Assembly: GCF_004025585.1 (NCBI RefSeq)
Contig: NZ_QTZO01000015.1
Location: 1 to 64,000 of the forward strand
Direction of reading: 5' to 3'
DNA: 64,000 nucleotides
Source of the DNA: Pseudodesulfovibrio sp. S3
GTDB lineage: Bacteria; Desulfobacterota; Desulfovibrionia; Desulfovibrionales; Desulfovibrionaceae
Shown piece after piece: positions 1-8,882 of the stretch. Within the stretch, counting starts at the first letter, position 1, and each line of letters starts with the position of its first letter. Both the position numbers and the translations under genes were made by a program. The notes beneath the pieces are model-generated. The model made no database searches. It was not told the origin of the DNA and saw only the letters and a program-made list of their open reading frames with translations.

Positions 1-21
1 GTGCGGGAGGGGGTCGGGGAC

Positions 22-62
22 GAGAGCCGCTGTTGGATGCCGTTGGCATCCAAGGCGCTCCA
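22..62 (+). repeat. Dispersed 41-bp repeat, copy 1
   Basis: This 41-nt stretch reappears once more in the window, inverted, at 30722-30762 with a single mismatch. Its core is an inverted repeat, TTGGATGCC followed by GGCATCCAA, so the transcript could fold into a short hairpin. Both copies lie in non-coding spacer. It is probably a fragment of a longer dispersed intergenic element. Confidence 0.75.
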
Positions 63-136
63 CTGGATGCGAAAGGCAATCCGCTTTTTGTGTCCGAACT
101 CGCCACGTCGTTTTTGAAGCATCTTACAGCGATGGG

Positions 137-376
137 CAATTGGAAGCGGGGCTTAGAGCCTGTTGTGCGCGGCGGAACGTGGCCCGGAAAGCGTTCGTTC
201 ACGGACTTTCTTTCCCGGGCAGTGGAGCCGCGCTACAGGCTCTTGGTCCCGATTCCAGGATCACAGCCCAAAAAAGGCGTTTTTGCCTACTTTTGTCGCC
301 TCGGACAAAAGTAGGGCGCTGCAAGAGCGCAACACTTCAAAAGGATATAGAGCCTAACCCTCACCGCGAATGCGCT
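137..376 (+). repeat. Structured ~240-bp repeat, copy A
   Basis: First of three direct copies in the left spacer (others at 497 and 845). The unit begins with CAATTGG and ends with ACCGCGAATGCGCT. The 3' half is nearly identical among copies and holds an 11-bp stem, CCTACTTTTGT paired with ACAAAAGTAGG, then a GCGCT/AGCGC stem. The 5' half is more diverged in this copy than in the other two. Short frames across it encode a Lys-Lys-Gly-Val-Phe-Ala-Tyr-Phe string in each copy; this is the hairpin read as codons, not a protein. Confidence 0.85.
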
Positions 377-496
377 CCTTATCAAACAACAACCCCACCC
401 TGGAGGGGATACGCACTCATCACCACCGCGAATGCGCGCACACCCTCCCTCCAACAAATTCAACAAACCATCCCCACAACCCCTTACAACGCCGAA

Positions 497-735
497 CAAT
501 TGGTCCCGAAGCCTAGAGCCTGTCTCAGGCGGCGAAGCGTGGCCCGATTGAGTCCACAAGGTGGACAATCGTTTCGGGCAGCGAAAGCCGCCTACAGGCT
601 CTTGGCGTCGGGGCCAGGATCACAGCCCAAAAAAGGCGTTTTTGCCTACTTTTGTCGCCTTGAACAAAAGTAGGGCGCTGTATGAGCGCAACACTTCAAA
701 AGGATATAGAGCCTAGCTTCCACCGCGAATGCGCT
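497..735 (+). repeat. Structured ~240-bp repeat, copy B
   Basis: Second copy. The 5' half folds into a long hairpin at 515-602: AGAGCCTGT pairs with ACAGGCTCT, AGGCGGC with GCCGCCT, and the tip is GTCCAC-AAG-GTGGAC. The 3' half has the CCTACTTTTGT/ACAAAAGTAGG stem at 645-655 and 664-674. Paired changes between this copy and the one at 845 keep the helices, for example the three-base tip loop differs while the stem is intact. It resembles a composite REP/BIME-type element; I cannot name a family. Confidence 0.85.
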
Positions 736-844
736 ACGAACAAAACACTCGCCCAAAACCTATGCTGAAGGCTGCCGTCCCGAAAAACCGAAGAACCTAA
801 TCCAACAAAAAAACACCATCCCCATTGCCCCTTACAACGACCGA

Positions 845-1083
845 CAATTGGAACCGAAGCTTAGAGCCTGTCTCGGGCGGCGAAGCGCAGCCCGATTGAG
901 TCCACAGGGTGGACAGTCGTTTCGGGCAGCGAAAGCCGCCTACAGGCTCTTGGCTTCGGGTCCAGGATCACAGCCCAAAAAAGGCGTTTTTGCCTACTTT
1001 TGTCGCCTCGGACAAAAGTAGGGCGCTGTAAGAGCGCAACACTTCAAAAGGATGACGAGCCTAGCTTCCACCGCGAATGCGCT
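845..1083 (+). repeat. Structured ~240-bp repeat, copy C
   Basis: Third copy, close to copy B throughout. The spacing between successive copies is about 360 and 348 nt, so unit plus unrelated linker has been amplified as a loose tandem. The tip of its long hairpin is GTCCAC-AGG-GTGGAC, and the reverse complement of that 15-mer also occurs at 9522-9536 in front of the SpoIIE-type phosphatase gene. Confidence 0.85.
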
Positions 1084-1343
1084 ACCAATCAAACAAATTT
1101 CAACTCTTCATATGGAGAACGCGTTCATCACCACCGCGAATGCGCTACGTCATCAACAAAGAGCACCCCCCGAAGGAAATGCGAGCCTAGCCCCGCTGCG
1201 GATGCGCTCCGAATCAAGAATGATCCCGCAACCGGGAAAGCCACTCGCCGCGCACCCCGCGAAGCGGCGACAAAAAGCCTTGAAAGGGAGTCCAGAGGGG
1301 AAACTTTTGAAAAATTTTCCCCTTTGGCCGCCAGAGGCAAAAA
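1084..1343. other. Non-coding spacer with short repeat remnants
   Basis: No convincing gene is seen. The 14-mer ending the large repeat (ACCGCGAATGCGCT) recurs at about 1132-1145, a shorter form is at about 426-438 between copies A and B, and a degenerate form (CTGCGGATGCGCT) lies near 1200. The glycosyltransferase gene on the minus strand ends at 1344, so this is its downstream region. Confidence 0.5.
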
Positions 1344-2912
1344 CTACAAGGTATCGAGGTAGTCGAGCTTGGCCAGCAGGTCGGCTTCGAGGAACTGCTG
1401 TTCGGCGAGCATGGCGGCCTTGATGGCGGCGGGATCGTGCATGGTCTGCATCTTGTACTTGTTGCCCAGCGCGTTGCCCTCCTCCTGCATGGAGGTTCGG
1501 GAGGCGGCCCCGGTGCGCTTCTTGTGGCGAATGGTCAGGTGGCCCTGATAGACCGGGAACAATCCGGCCTCGCACAAACGCAGATCGTGCTCCATGTCGT
1601 CGTACTGGGACGGCGAGAGCTGGATGGCGAAATCGCCGGAATCGAGCAGGGTTTCGGTGCGGAAGAGATGACAGCATCCGGTGACCGAGGCGCAGGGGCG
1701 CAGGAAATCGAACAGTCCGCTGTCCAAGGTCTGAATATGCAGGTCGGACAGCTTGAACGGATTGGGAGCCATGCGCGCAAGGTCCGTCGGGCTTCCGGGG
1801 CCGGCCAGCAGATGAGTGTCCGCATTCTGGATGAGCAGGGGATTGGAATGGTCCACCACCTTGCAGCCCCATACGCCCGCGTCCGGATATTCGGCCACGG
1901 CCGCGCCGAGCAGCAGAAACCAGTCTTCAGGCAACTCCACGTCGTCATCCAGATAACACACAAATTCGTGCGTCCGAACCGCATCCATGTGCAACAGCCA
2001 GTTGCGGGCCGGGGCCGCCCCGATGTTCACGGGCAGGGTCACCACCGTGAACCGACCCGCTCCCCATTGGTCGGCAAACCGCGATTCCCATCCGGCCAAA
2101 ACCTCGCCTGTGCAGTCAGTGGACCCGTTGTCCAACACAAAAACCGACGCATCGCCGAGATCTGATGCCAAAAGCGAAGCCAGGGTCGCGTCCAGTTCGT
2201 CCGCCTTGTTCCAGGAATAGAGCAGGATCGCCGCAGAACCCGGCACCGGCTGCCGCGCCTTTGCCACGCCCTTGAACAGATCATGGGCACGCAAGGCCAG
2301 GCTCACGTCCCAGGGTCTCTGCCTCAACGTTGCAAGCAGTTGCCCGACATTCGGATCAGCTTTTGGAGAAAAATACGTTTTTGCCACAGACTTTGCAGGA
2401 TAAATTACTTTTTCGACACCTGAAACAGTGTCGAAATCAAGAACTTCGGAAACAAAAACAGAGTCGCCCTCAACCGATCCGACCATCATTGCTTGCTCAC
2501 GCCAAAACAAATTGTCGGGCTGTTCTGCCACAGCCTGCCGCAAAAACCGGCTTATTTCCGAGTACTCACGCCCGGCCAGAAGATGCAAAAACGCCTCAAG
2601 GTCATCCGGTCGGCGCCAGTGGACGGCCAGGGCGTTCAGTCTGTCCAGGGTCTCCGGGGTCAAAAGTGGTCGGGCCGGGCCCGAGGCCAGGAGTTCCCGA
2701 GCCACCCCCCCGTCAAGGGGGTGCTCCCTGACCACGTTATGCAGGGCGTCGGCAGCCACGGGCACGAGCGCCGCAGCGCCCGAACGCAAACACCAGTCCG
2801 CCACGTCGAGAAGATGGCCCTTGCCGGTGAACCCCAGGCGCAGCTTGACCTTGAGTTCTTCCGGCAGGGATCGCCAGAATCCGGTCAGAGAATCAGTGTC
2901 GGCCCTGGTCAT
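1344..2912 (-). CDS. Glycosyltransferase family 2 protein
   Basis: The product is 522 residues. The N-terminal ~190 residues are helical and unrecognised. A GT-A fold family 2 domain follows from about residue 220: AILLYSWNKADEL, then the nucleotide-binding VLDNGSTD, and the metal-binding YLDDDVELP. A C-terminal extension carries Cys and His residues. Such enzymes transfer a sugar from a nucleotide sugar to a surface glycan; donor and acceptor cannot be told here. I chose ATG at 2912 because GGAGGAA lies just upstream. The frame is open further, but that part is antisense-like shadow of the upstream gene. The start overlaps the end of the deacetylase/GT4 gene by 20 nt, suggesting translational coupling. 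Confidence 0.88.
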   Translation of the reverse strand: MTRADTDSLTGFWRSLPEELKVKLRLGFTGKGHLLDVADWCLRSGAAALVPVAADALHNVVREHPLDGGVARELLASGPARPLLTPETLDRLNALAVHWRRPDDLEAFLHLLAGREYSEISRFLRQAVAEQPDNLFWREQAMMVGSVEGDSVFVSEVLDFDTVSGVEKVIYPAKSVAKTYFSPKADPNVGQLLATLRQRPWDVSLALRAHDLFKGVAKARQPVPGSAAILLYSWNKADELDATLASLLASDLGDASVFVLDNGSTDCTGEVLAGWESRFADQWGAGRFTVVTLPVNIGAAPARNWLLHMDAVRTHEFVCYLDDDVELPEDWFLLLGAAVAEYPDAGVWGCKVVDHSNPLLIQNADTHLLAGPGSPTDLARMAPNPFKLSDLHIQTLDSGLFDFLRPCASVTGCCHLFRTETLLDSGDFAIQLSPSQYDDMEHDLRLCEAGLFPVYQGHLTIRHKKRTGAASRTSMQEEGNALGNKYKMQTMHDPAAIKAAMLAEQQFLEADLLAKLDYLDTL

Positions 2913-4998
2913 CCTGATGTTCCTCCGCGCCCGTACAGGAGGCCACGGTCTCCACCGGTAGCGGCTCAAACAGGGTTTCACCCATATAGACGCGCATGAG
3001 ATTGCGCCCCTTGGCTTCAGGGGTGAGCAGCGTGCGCACCACCTTGCGCCCTGCGCAACCCATGTCGAAGCGCTTACCCGGGTCCTCGGCCAGAACGAGC
3101 ATCTTCTCTGCCAGACAAGCGCTGTCCTCCGAATCGCACAGATAGCCGTTGACGCCGTCACGGACCACTTCGGGAATGCCGCCCACGCGGGTGCAGACCG
3201 CAGGCACGCCCAGATCAAACCCTTCGAGCAGGGTGTTGGGCAGACTTTCCATGCGCGACGAGACGACCTGCACGTCCGCGAACCTGAGGGCATCGAGCAC
3301 GTCGGCGTGGGGAATTTCCCCTTCATTCCGGTATCTTTCCCGCACAGCCGGGGTCAACAGGGCGTCGAACTTGTCAAGCTTGTCAGGGGTCACGCCGACA
3401 CCGACGAACTCCACGTCCCGGACTCCGCTCCGGCAAACCTTGTCCGCAGCCGCGAGAAAGACGTCGAACCCTTTGATGTCCGCGGAGTTGCCGATGTAAA
3501 TGAAACGCGTCCCCCGCTTCTTTCGGGGCTTGGGGTCGCCGAAATCCGGACCGGCATAGGCGTTGTACACCACGTTGAGCCGTCCCTTACCGACCCAGTA
3601 CCTGCGCAGCACTTCGGCACACTGGACGGAATTGGCAATGACCCCGTTGGCCAGTGCAGCCCAAAGAAAGAATACGGCGTTGGGCCGGGAGATGACGCCC
3701 CTATTGATGAACAACTTGCATTTCGCGCCCATGAGCCGGGCCAGCACGCCCATCTTGTACGCCCGGTTATGAAAGGTGTGGACCACGTCGATCCCCTTCT
3801 CCTTCACCAATTCCTTGAGGAATTTTCCAGCGCGGCGGTATTCATTGAAGCGGTCATAGTGGATGACTTCCACGTCCAACCCTTCCAATGCGGAATTGAT
3901 GGCCGTATCCGGAGTGACGAGCGCATACACCTTGACACCCATGGCGGCCATGGCCCGGATGTTATTGACCATCTGGCGGCTGCCGCCCGAAAGCTTGTTG
4001 GAATCCGTGGCGTACAGGACCGAGTTGATTTCCGGCCGCTTGGTATAAAATTTGAAGCATATTCTGGCCGCCGGAGTGGAGCCATACATCTTCAGGCGCA
4101 TACGCAGCCACTTGGCATCCTTGTTCCTGCCCACGCCGAGTCGGTTCAGACGAAACGGGTTCGTGCCCTCCTGGTTCGGCCCGCGCTCCAAGGTAAACGC
4201 GCCCGCATAGCCTGCGTTCTTGAGTTCGGCCTCGGAGGCCTTGTCGAACTGCCCCCACGGCCAACAGAACAGTTGCTCGTCATACCCGTTCAGGGCCTGA
4301 ATACGCTTGAAGCTCTTGGCAAAATCCCGGCGGCAGAAATCAAGCCGTTCCTCAGGGGACCGCTTGACGAAACGCGGCCCGTCCAGCCCCTCGAGCCGAG
4401 GCCAGAACCCGTCGTGAACATAGGCGCTGACCGCCTTGAACGTCGGCCACCTGTCATTGTGCCCAGGATATATGGACCATGCTCCCCAATGCGCTCCCTG
4501 ATCCCCCATAGCGGGAAGAGGCTTGAGGTCAATAAAGGCAGCCTGGTGTCGGCAGCCGTGGGAAAAGACCTCCATGCCCTTGGCGAGCATGGCCTTTATC
4601 TCGGATTCGTTGATAAACTGGGAGAAGTCGCCGTCCACGTGCGCAGCCCGAAACACCTGCCTCATGGGCAGCATCTCCGGCGCTGTCGCGACAGTGCGGG
4701 TGTTGCCCGGCACGGTGAAATCCGTGAGCACGAAAAATGTTCCGGTCATGTTCCGTTTTTCCAGTTCCGGCACCACGGTCAGCCAGTTGGACAGGTGACC
4801 GTCATCAAAGGTCAGGACCAGGGATTTTTTCGGAGCCTTGCGCTCCCCGCGCGTCACGGACAAGAGCTCGCGGCAGGAAATGGTCTTCCAGCCAGCATCG
4901 ACAATGGCGTCCAAATGCTCGCGAAACAGTTCGGGCGTATGCCCGTCCACGTCCGAGACGTTGTGATAGCAAAAAACAGGTATGGATGTATTGATCAT
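2893..4998 (-). CDS. Polysaccharide deacetylase-GT4 glycosyltransferase fusion
   Basis: The product is 701 residues with two enzyme domains. Residues 1 to about 310 form a polysaccharide deacetylase (NodB-type, CE4) with FCYHNVS, the metal-binding LTFDDG, the His pair in SHGCRH, and a late WPWGQFD motif. From about residue 330 a GT-B family 4 glycosyltransferase begins (KLSGGSRQMV), with VVHTFH, NVVYNAY and an ESLPNTLLEGFDLGVP donor-site motif. No signal peptide is seen, so the deacetylase domain may be cytoplasmic, as in some glycan-synthesis enzymes. Start ATG at 4998 precedes MINTSIPVF; the longer frame to 5199 overlaps the divergent regulator gene. It probably works with the GT2 enzyme downstream on a surface polysaccharide. 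Confidence 0.88.
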   Translation of the reverse strand: MINTSIPVFCYHNVSDVDGHTPELFREHLDAIVDAGWKTISCRELLSVTRGERKAPKKSLVLTFDDGHLSNWLTVVPELEKRNMTGTFFVLTDFTVPGNTRTVATAPEMLPMRQVFRAAHVDGDFSQFINESEIKAMLAKGMEVFSHGCRHQAAFIDLKPLPAMGDQGAHWGAWSIYPGHNDRWPTFKAVSAYVHDGFWPRLEGLDGPRFVKRSPEERLDFCRRDFAKSFKRIQALNGYDEQLFCWPWGQFDKASEAELKNAGYAGAFTLERGPNQEGTNPFRLNRLGVGRNKDAKWLRMRLKMYGSTPAARICFKFYTKRPEINSVLYATDSNKLSGGSRQMVNNIRAMAAMGVKVYALVTPDTAINSALEGLDVEVIHYDRFNEYRRAGKFLKELVKEKGIDVVHTFHNRAYKMGVLARLMGAKCKLFINRGVISRPNAVFFLWAALANGVIANSVQCAEVLRRYWVGKGRLNVVYNAYAGPDFGDPKPRKKRGTRFIYIGNSADIKGFDVFLAAADKVCRSGVRDVEFVGVGVTPDKLDKFDALLTPAVRERYRNEGEIPHADVLDALRFADVQVVSSRMESLPNTLLEGFDLGVPAVCTRVGGIPEVVRDGVNGYLCDSEDSACLAEKMLVLAEDPGKRFDMGCAGRKVVRTLLTPEAKGRNLMRVYMGETLFEPLPVETVASCTGAEEHQDDQGRH

Positions 4999-5173
4999 TA
5001 TTTTCTCGTTTGCAGTGAAGCAATCGAGAAGTAGCAGATGGGGCAGACCAGGGCAAGAAAGGAAGCCGCCAACCGAGCAAAGGCGGTTTGAAAGGCCTCG
5101 GAAAACCCCACTGCATGGTTTGAGAACGCGAAACTCTTGTAAACCATCCAACTTACCGTTAATAGGTATGGTC

Positions 5174-6595
5174 ATGTCAGCCAGAACTGTCCTTTTCATC
5201 GCGGAACCTCAGTCCGTCACCGCCATCTTTCCGACCTTGCAGAAGGCCGGATTGCAGGCCGGTCTGGCCGACAATCTCAACGGCGCCCTCGGGTTCATAA
5301 AAAAATCCAGCCCGTGCCTGGTCTTCTGCCGACCGGAACTCCAGGGGTTCGATGCCAAGGCATTCCTGCAAAAAGCCCAGGAAACCGAAGGGTTTCCGCC
5401 CGTGGTCATCTTTTCCGTGTCCGGCTCCGCAGAACAGGCCACCGAATACCTTTCGCTCGGCGCACGCGACTATTGGATCGAACCGCTGATATGGGACAAG
5501 ATCAAGCTCATCCTGCCCGAGGACGAACCGGAGCCGGAACCTGTCGAGACAACACCCGCTCCCAGGCCCGCATCCGCAGTGAAGGCCGCACCGAGCAAGT
5601 ACCAGATCATCGGGCGCCACCAGGCCGTACTCCGGGTGCTGGCCCTGGCCAAACAGGTTGCCGGATCCAAGGCCACAGTGCTCATTTCCGGCGAATCCGG
5701 CACCGGCAAGGAGATGTTCGCCCGGTACCTGCACCATAATTCCGACCGCACGGACAAGCCGTTCGTTGCCATCAACTGCGCGGCCCTGCCCGAGCACCTG
5801 CTGGAATCCGAATTGTTCGGCCATGAAAAGGGCGCGTTCACCGGGGCCATCAACCGCAAGCTCGGCAAATTCGAACTGGCCGACGGGGGCACCATCCTCC
5901 TGGACGAAATCACGGAGATGGACCTCGGCCTCCAGGCCAAACTCCTGCGCGTGCTTCAGGAATCCGAGTTCGACCGCGTGGGCGGTGTGGAAACCGTCAA
6001 CATCGACGTGCGCGTGCTGGCCACCACCAACAGGGACATCGAGGCCACGGTCAAGGAAAACAAATTCCGCCAGGACCTCTACTATCGGCTCAACGTCATC
6101 CCCCTCACCCTGCCCGCCCTCAAGGACCGGGGCGACGATGTCCTTCTGCTGGCCGAGTTCTTCACGAACAAATTCACTGCCGCCTACGGCCTGAACCGCC
6201 TCGCCTTCACCGAAGAAGCCAAGAAATGGCTCATGGGCTACGACTGGCCCGGCAACGTGCGTGAACTCCAGAATCTCATGGAACGTGCCGTGCTCCTGGC
6301 AGGCCAGGGCCCCATCAAGCCCAGGCATTTCCTCATGGGCGACGAGCAATGGACCCCCGACGACCTCGTCGGCATCGACGCGGACCAGCAGGCCGCTTCC
6401 GAGGCCGCGCCGCCCTCCACCCCGGGCGAAGCCATGTCCGTCATGCCGCTCCACGAGATGGAGAAACGGCTCATCCTCAAGAGCCTGGAGGAGACCACTG
6501 GCAACCGCACCCGCGCCGCCGAACTGCTCGGCATCTCCGTGCGCACCCTGCGCAACAAGCTCAACGAGTACAAGAAAGACGGCTTCGAGGAATAG
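5174..6595 (+). CDS. Sigma-54-dependent regulator with degenerate receiver
   Basis: NtrC-type activator of 473 residues. Residues 5-115 have a receiver fold, but the phosphoacceptor position is Arg53 (LVFCRPEL), the first acidic pocket is AEP, and the conserved Lys is Glu103 (YWIEPL), so phosphorylation is unlikely. The AAA+ domain is intact: Walker A GESGTGKE at 173-180, the sigma-54 contact GAFTGA at 220-225, and ILLDEI. A Fis-type helix-turn-helix ends the protein (NRTRAAELLGIS, RTLRNKLNEY), as in flagellar FlrC/FleR-like regulators; its regulon cannot be read here. I prefer ATG at 5174, with AGG seven bases upstream, over ATG at 5168. It is divergent from the glycan genes. Confidence 0.92.
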   Translation: MSARTVLFIAEPQSVTAIFPTLQKAGLQAGLADNLNGALGFIKKSSPCLVFCRPELQGFDAKAFLQKAQETEGFPPVVIFSVSGSAEQATEYLSLGARDYWIEPLIWDKIKLILPEDEPEPEPVETTPAPRPASAVKAAPSKYQIIGRHQAVLRVLALAKQVAGSKATVLISGESGTGKEMFARYLHHNSDRTDKPFVAINCAALPEHLLESELFGHEKGAFTGAINRKLGKFELADGGTILLDEITEMDLGLQAKLLRVLQESEFDRVGGVETVNIDVRVLATTNRDIEATVKENKFRQDLYYRLNVIPLTLPALKDRGDDVLLLAEFFTNKFTAAYGLNRLAFTEEAKKWLMGYDWPGNVRELQNLMERAVLLAGQGPIKPRHFLMGDEQWTPDDLVGIDADQQAASEAAPPSTPGEAMSVMPLHEMEKRLILKSLEETTGNRTRAAELLGISVRTLRNKLNEYKKDGFEE

Positions 6596-6648
6596 GGAAC
6601 CACGTTCCTGGATTTGCCTTTTGGGGAAATCGAGGCTAGACAGCGCCT

Positions 6649-6921
6649 ATGAGCTCCTCTTCGCGCAGACGGCCCAGAAAACGGGTCTGCCCACCGCCGC
6701 CGCAATGGTCCGGCCGCACCTACGTGCGCATCGACCCGAGCGACATCGGCATGTTCCGGTTTCTGCTGGAAGGGTACGACAACCTCGGCATCTTCACCGT
6801 GGTCGACAAGTTCAAGGGGATTCTCGTGCTGCGCTACAGCCCGCACCTGAGGCGGGAGGTGCAGCAATTCCTCAAGGCTGCGGCCACGGAGATGGCTGTG
6901 GAAGTGCTGCCCACGCCCTGA
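6649..6921 (+). CDS. Small DUF4911-like protein
   Basis: The product is 90 residues: a basic, proline-rich N-terminus and then a compact alpha/beta region (YVRIDPSDIGMFRFLLEGYD, and a late LRYSPHLR). The pattern resembles the DUF4911 family as I recall it, a small domain common in Desulfovibrio, with no known function. It lies 53 nt downstream of the sigma-54 regulator and may be cotranscribed. The Shine-Dalgarno site is weak, so the exact start is uncertain. Confidence 0.65.
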   Translation: MSSSSRRRPRKRVCPPPPQWSGRTYVRIDPSDIGMFRFLLEGYDNLGIFTVVDKFKGILVLRYSPHLRREVQQFLKAAATEMAVEVLPTP

Positions 6922-6955
6922 CCGTCCACATCAAACCTGCAAGGTGTGTCCCGCC

Positions 6956-7531
6956 ATGGAAATAGTGCTGCAAATATGGGGCGGAGCATCGTACCTCATC
7001 AATAAAGTATGCTTTTCCCGAGCTGAACGAAGCGCGACGTTTCGTGGCAATCGCTCCTGGCGCATCTGGTCATGGGGTATCTATCTGGCAGGGCTTCCCG
7101 CATGGGTCATCGTTTTCGTTTCCGAACACAACTGGATTGCCGCCGCAGTGGAATCAGGCGGGGCCCCGGCCATGACCATAGGCCTGATCATTGCGCTGCG
7201 CGGACAGGGGAATGAACCCAAGTGGCTCGACTACCTCGCCCGTTCAGCCGTATTTGTCGGGTTAGGGGCCAGTCTATACGAATTCGGGGGCATCACTACC
7301 GTCAATCAAATTCTTGAGCTTTGTATCGCCGCAGGATTCCTCATGGGCACCTATCTCATGGCCAAGGACAATATCCATGGCTATTTCTGGCTGATGCTGG
7401 GAAATGTCAGCTGCTCGGCCTTGATGGGAATTCAAAACTACTCCATTCTCATGGTGCAACAATTGATTTCACTGGTTTTCGTTGTCGACGCATACTGGAC
7501 CAGACGCAAGGCGCATCCGAGATCGCGTTAG
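6956..7531 (+). CDS. Predicted inner-membrane protein
   Basis: The product is 191 residues with about six hydrophobic segments and a short basic tail (TRRKAHPRSR). The overall look, a small membrane protein starting with IWGGASYLINKV, recalls YgjV/PnuC-like proteins, but I see no diagnostic motif and do not assign a substrate. ATG at 6956 is preferred because AAGG lies 11 nt upstream; an in-frame GTG at 6944 is the alternative. Confidence 0.75.
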   Translation: MEIVLQIWGGASYLINKVCFSRAERSATFRGNRSWRIWSWGIYLAGLPAWVIVFVSEHNWIAAAVESGGAPAMTIGLIIALRGQGNEPKWLDYLARSAVFVGLGASLYEFGGITTVNQILELCIAAGFLMGTYLMAKDNIHGYFWLMLGNVSCSALMGIQNYSILMVQQLISLVFVVDAYWTRRKAHPRSR

Positions 7532-7595
7532 GCACGCCGGGCAAAACTTCTGGGGCGGGTCCATTTCAGTTATGCGCATTCAGACCGGACAGGCC

Positions 7596-7979
7596 TCACT
7601 TCAGACCGATGATGCCGCGCTGGCCGATGGTCTTGATGAAGGTGGTCACGGACAGTTCGGCCTCGCGGGGCTGGACCTCGTAGGCGTCGGTGAACTCCTG
7701 CGCGATCCGCCTGACCGACCGCACGCCGTCGATGCGCTGCCACACGAACGCCCCCATCTCATCCAGCTCCACCTGCTTGGTCATGGGCCTTTTATCCCAC
7801 ATGCCCACCTTCTCGGCCAGCCGTCCGAACCACGGCTTCACGGCCAGGGGGTAGGCGAGCCGCACCAGACCGTCGGGCAACGGAGTCTCAGACACCTCGG
7901 CATTCTTCACCGGGACCATTTCCAGGGCCTCGGTCCGGGATATGACCGGTTCAGGACGCTGTTTCCGAAACAAGGGCAT
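7596..7979 (-). CDS. PqqD-family peptide-binding protein
   Basis: The product is 127 residues. The C-terminal ~80 residues match the PqqD/RRE winged-helix fold: VELDEMGAFVWQRIDG, RSVRRIAQEFTDAY, then a helix of the sensing wing. Family members bind the leader peptide of a ribosomal peptide and present it to a radical-SAM or other modifying enzyme. No PQQ gene, radical-SAM enzyme or precursor peptide was found near it. It is the last gene of a three-gene minus-strand operon and its start lies inside the end of the preceding gene (29-nt overlap). GGGAG precedes the ATG. Confidence 0.85.
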   Translation of the reverse strand: MPLFRKQRPEPVISRTEALEMVPVKNAEVSETPLPDGLVRLAYPLAVKPWFGRLAEKVGMWDKRPMTKQVELDEMGAFVWQRIDGVRSVRRIAQEFTDAYEVQPREAELSVTTFIKTIGQRGIIGLK

Positions 7980-8880
7980 AACTCCCGCAGATGGCGTTGA
8001 ACACGGATTCGGGCGCAGGCACCGTGCCCTGCGCCGTCACTGACAAAATCGCGTTTCCCGGTTGGACCGCCCAGACCCGGCCGCTGGCGTGCACCTCACG
8101 GCGCAAGGCTCGCCGCAACAGGGAGGTCCTGACCGCACCACGCCATTCCACCCGGCCGGAATCTCCGGCCACAGCCATTTGAGGAGGAGGCGCATCCTCC
8201 ATGCCCTGCCGGACCCAATCGGCCAAGGGCAGGGATTTGAGCACGACCGAAGCCGGGGCGAACCGCTCAAAGATCAGACGGGTACCCGGTCCCTTGCCCG
8301 GAGGCACCCTGCCCGACATCCTGCCGGAAGCGGGCCGCCAGTAGACCACGCGGTAATGGCCGGGCTTGAAGGAAAAGGTGTCCAGGACAAACTCGGCAGG
8401 CACCCGGCCGGCCAGGCCGAACATGGCCCAGGGCACGGTCTTGCCGACGGAGTAATCCCGCAGGCTGGACAGGGTCTCTGCGGCAACGGATTCGTCCTCT
8501 TTGTCATCCACGAAGAACTGGACCAGACAGGCCATCCCGGAACCGGGATTGTGCAGGGCCGCCCCCAATCCCCGACTGCCGTCCTTTTTCCAGAGAAAGC
8601 TCCTGGCGCGCAGACCTGACCCGGCCAGGACGTCCACAGCGCGGGTCCAGGCAGGCGGCGTCTCGGTTTCGGGTACGCCGCGCACGGCTGCTTCCCGGTT
8701 GCCCTTGGTCAACCGCTTGATGTGTTTCTCAAAGGAAAAGGAACCCTGAACCCGATTCCACTTCAGTTCGCAGGCCATCCGCCCGGAACAGGCAAAGATC
8801 AGCCCGTCGCGCTCTATGACGGCAGGCTCCCACCCGCCCGGTGTGGTCAGGCCGACCCCGTTCCAGATGAACTCAGCCAT
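7951..8880 (-). CDS. Hypothetical protein coupled to PqqD-like gene
   Basis: The product is 309 residues with no signal peptide or membrane segment. It is rich in Trp and Arg and opens with MAEFIWNGVGLTTP, with a later short motif WKKDGSRGLGAA. I recognise no catalytic motif. Its stop overlaps the PqqD-like gene by 29 nt and its start is two bases after the stop of the secreted protein gene, so the three form one unit. A partner role for the PqqD-like protein is inferred from context only. Confidence 0.8.
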   Translation of the reverse strand: MAEFIWNGVGLTTPGGWEPAVIERDGLIFACSGRMACELKWNRVQGSFSFEKHIKRLTKGNREAAVRGVPETETPPAWTRAVDVLAGSGLRARSFLWKKDGSRGLGAALHNPGSGMACLVQFFVDDKEDESVAAETLSSLRDYSVGKTVPWAMFGLAGRVPAEFVLDTFSFKPGHYRVVYWRPASGRMSGRVPPGKGPGTRLIFERFAPASVVLKSLPLADWVRQGMEDAPPPQMAVAGDSGRVEWRGAVRTSLLRRALRREVHASGRVWAVQPGNAILSVTAQGTVPAPESVFNAICGSYALVSETAS

Positions 8881-8882
8881 GA

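Noticed and set aside
33-1423. Several short frames of 60-180 codons in the left block
   Set aside because: They run through hairpin repeats, share the same repeat-derived peptide in each copy, lack ribosome sites and look like no protein family.
3307-5034. 575-codon plus-strand frame opposite the deacetylase/GT4 gene
   Set aside because: No domain, no ribosome site; a shadow of the real minus-strand gene.
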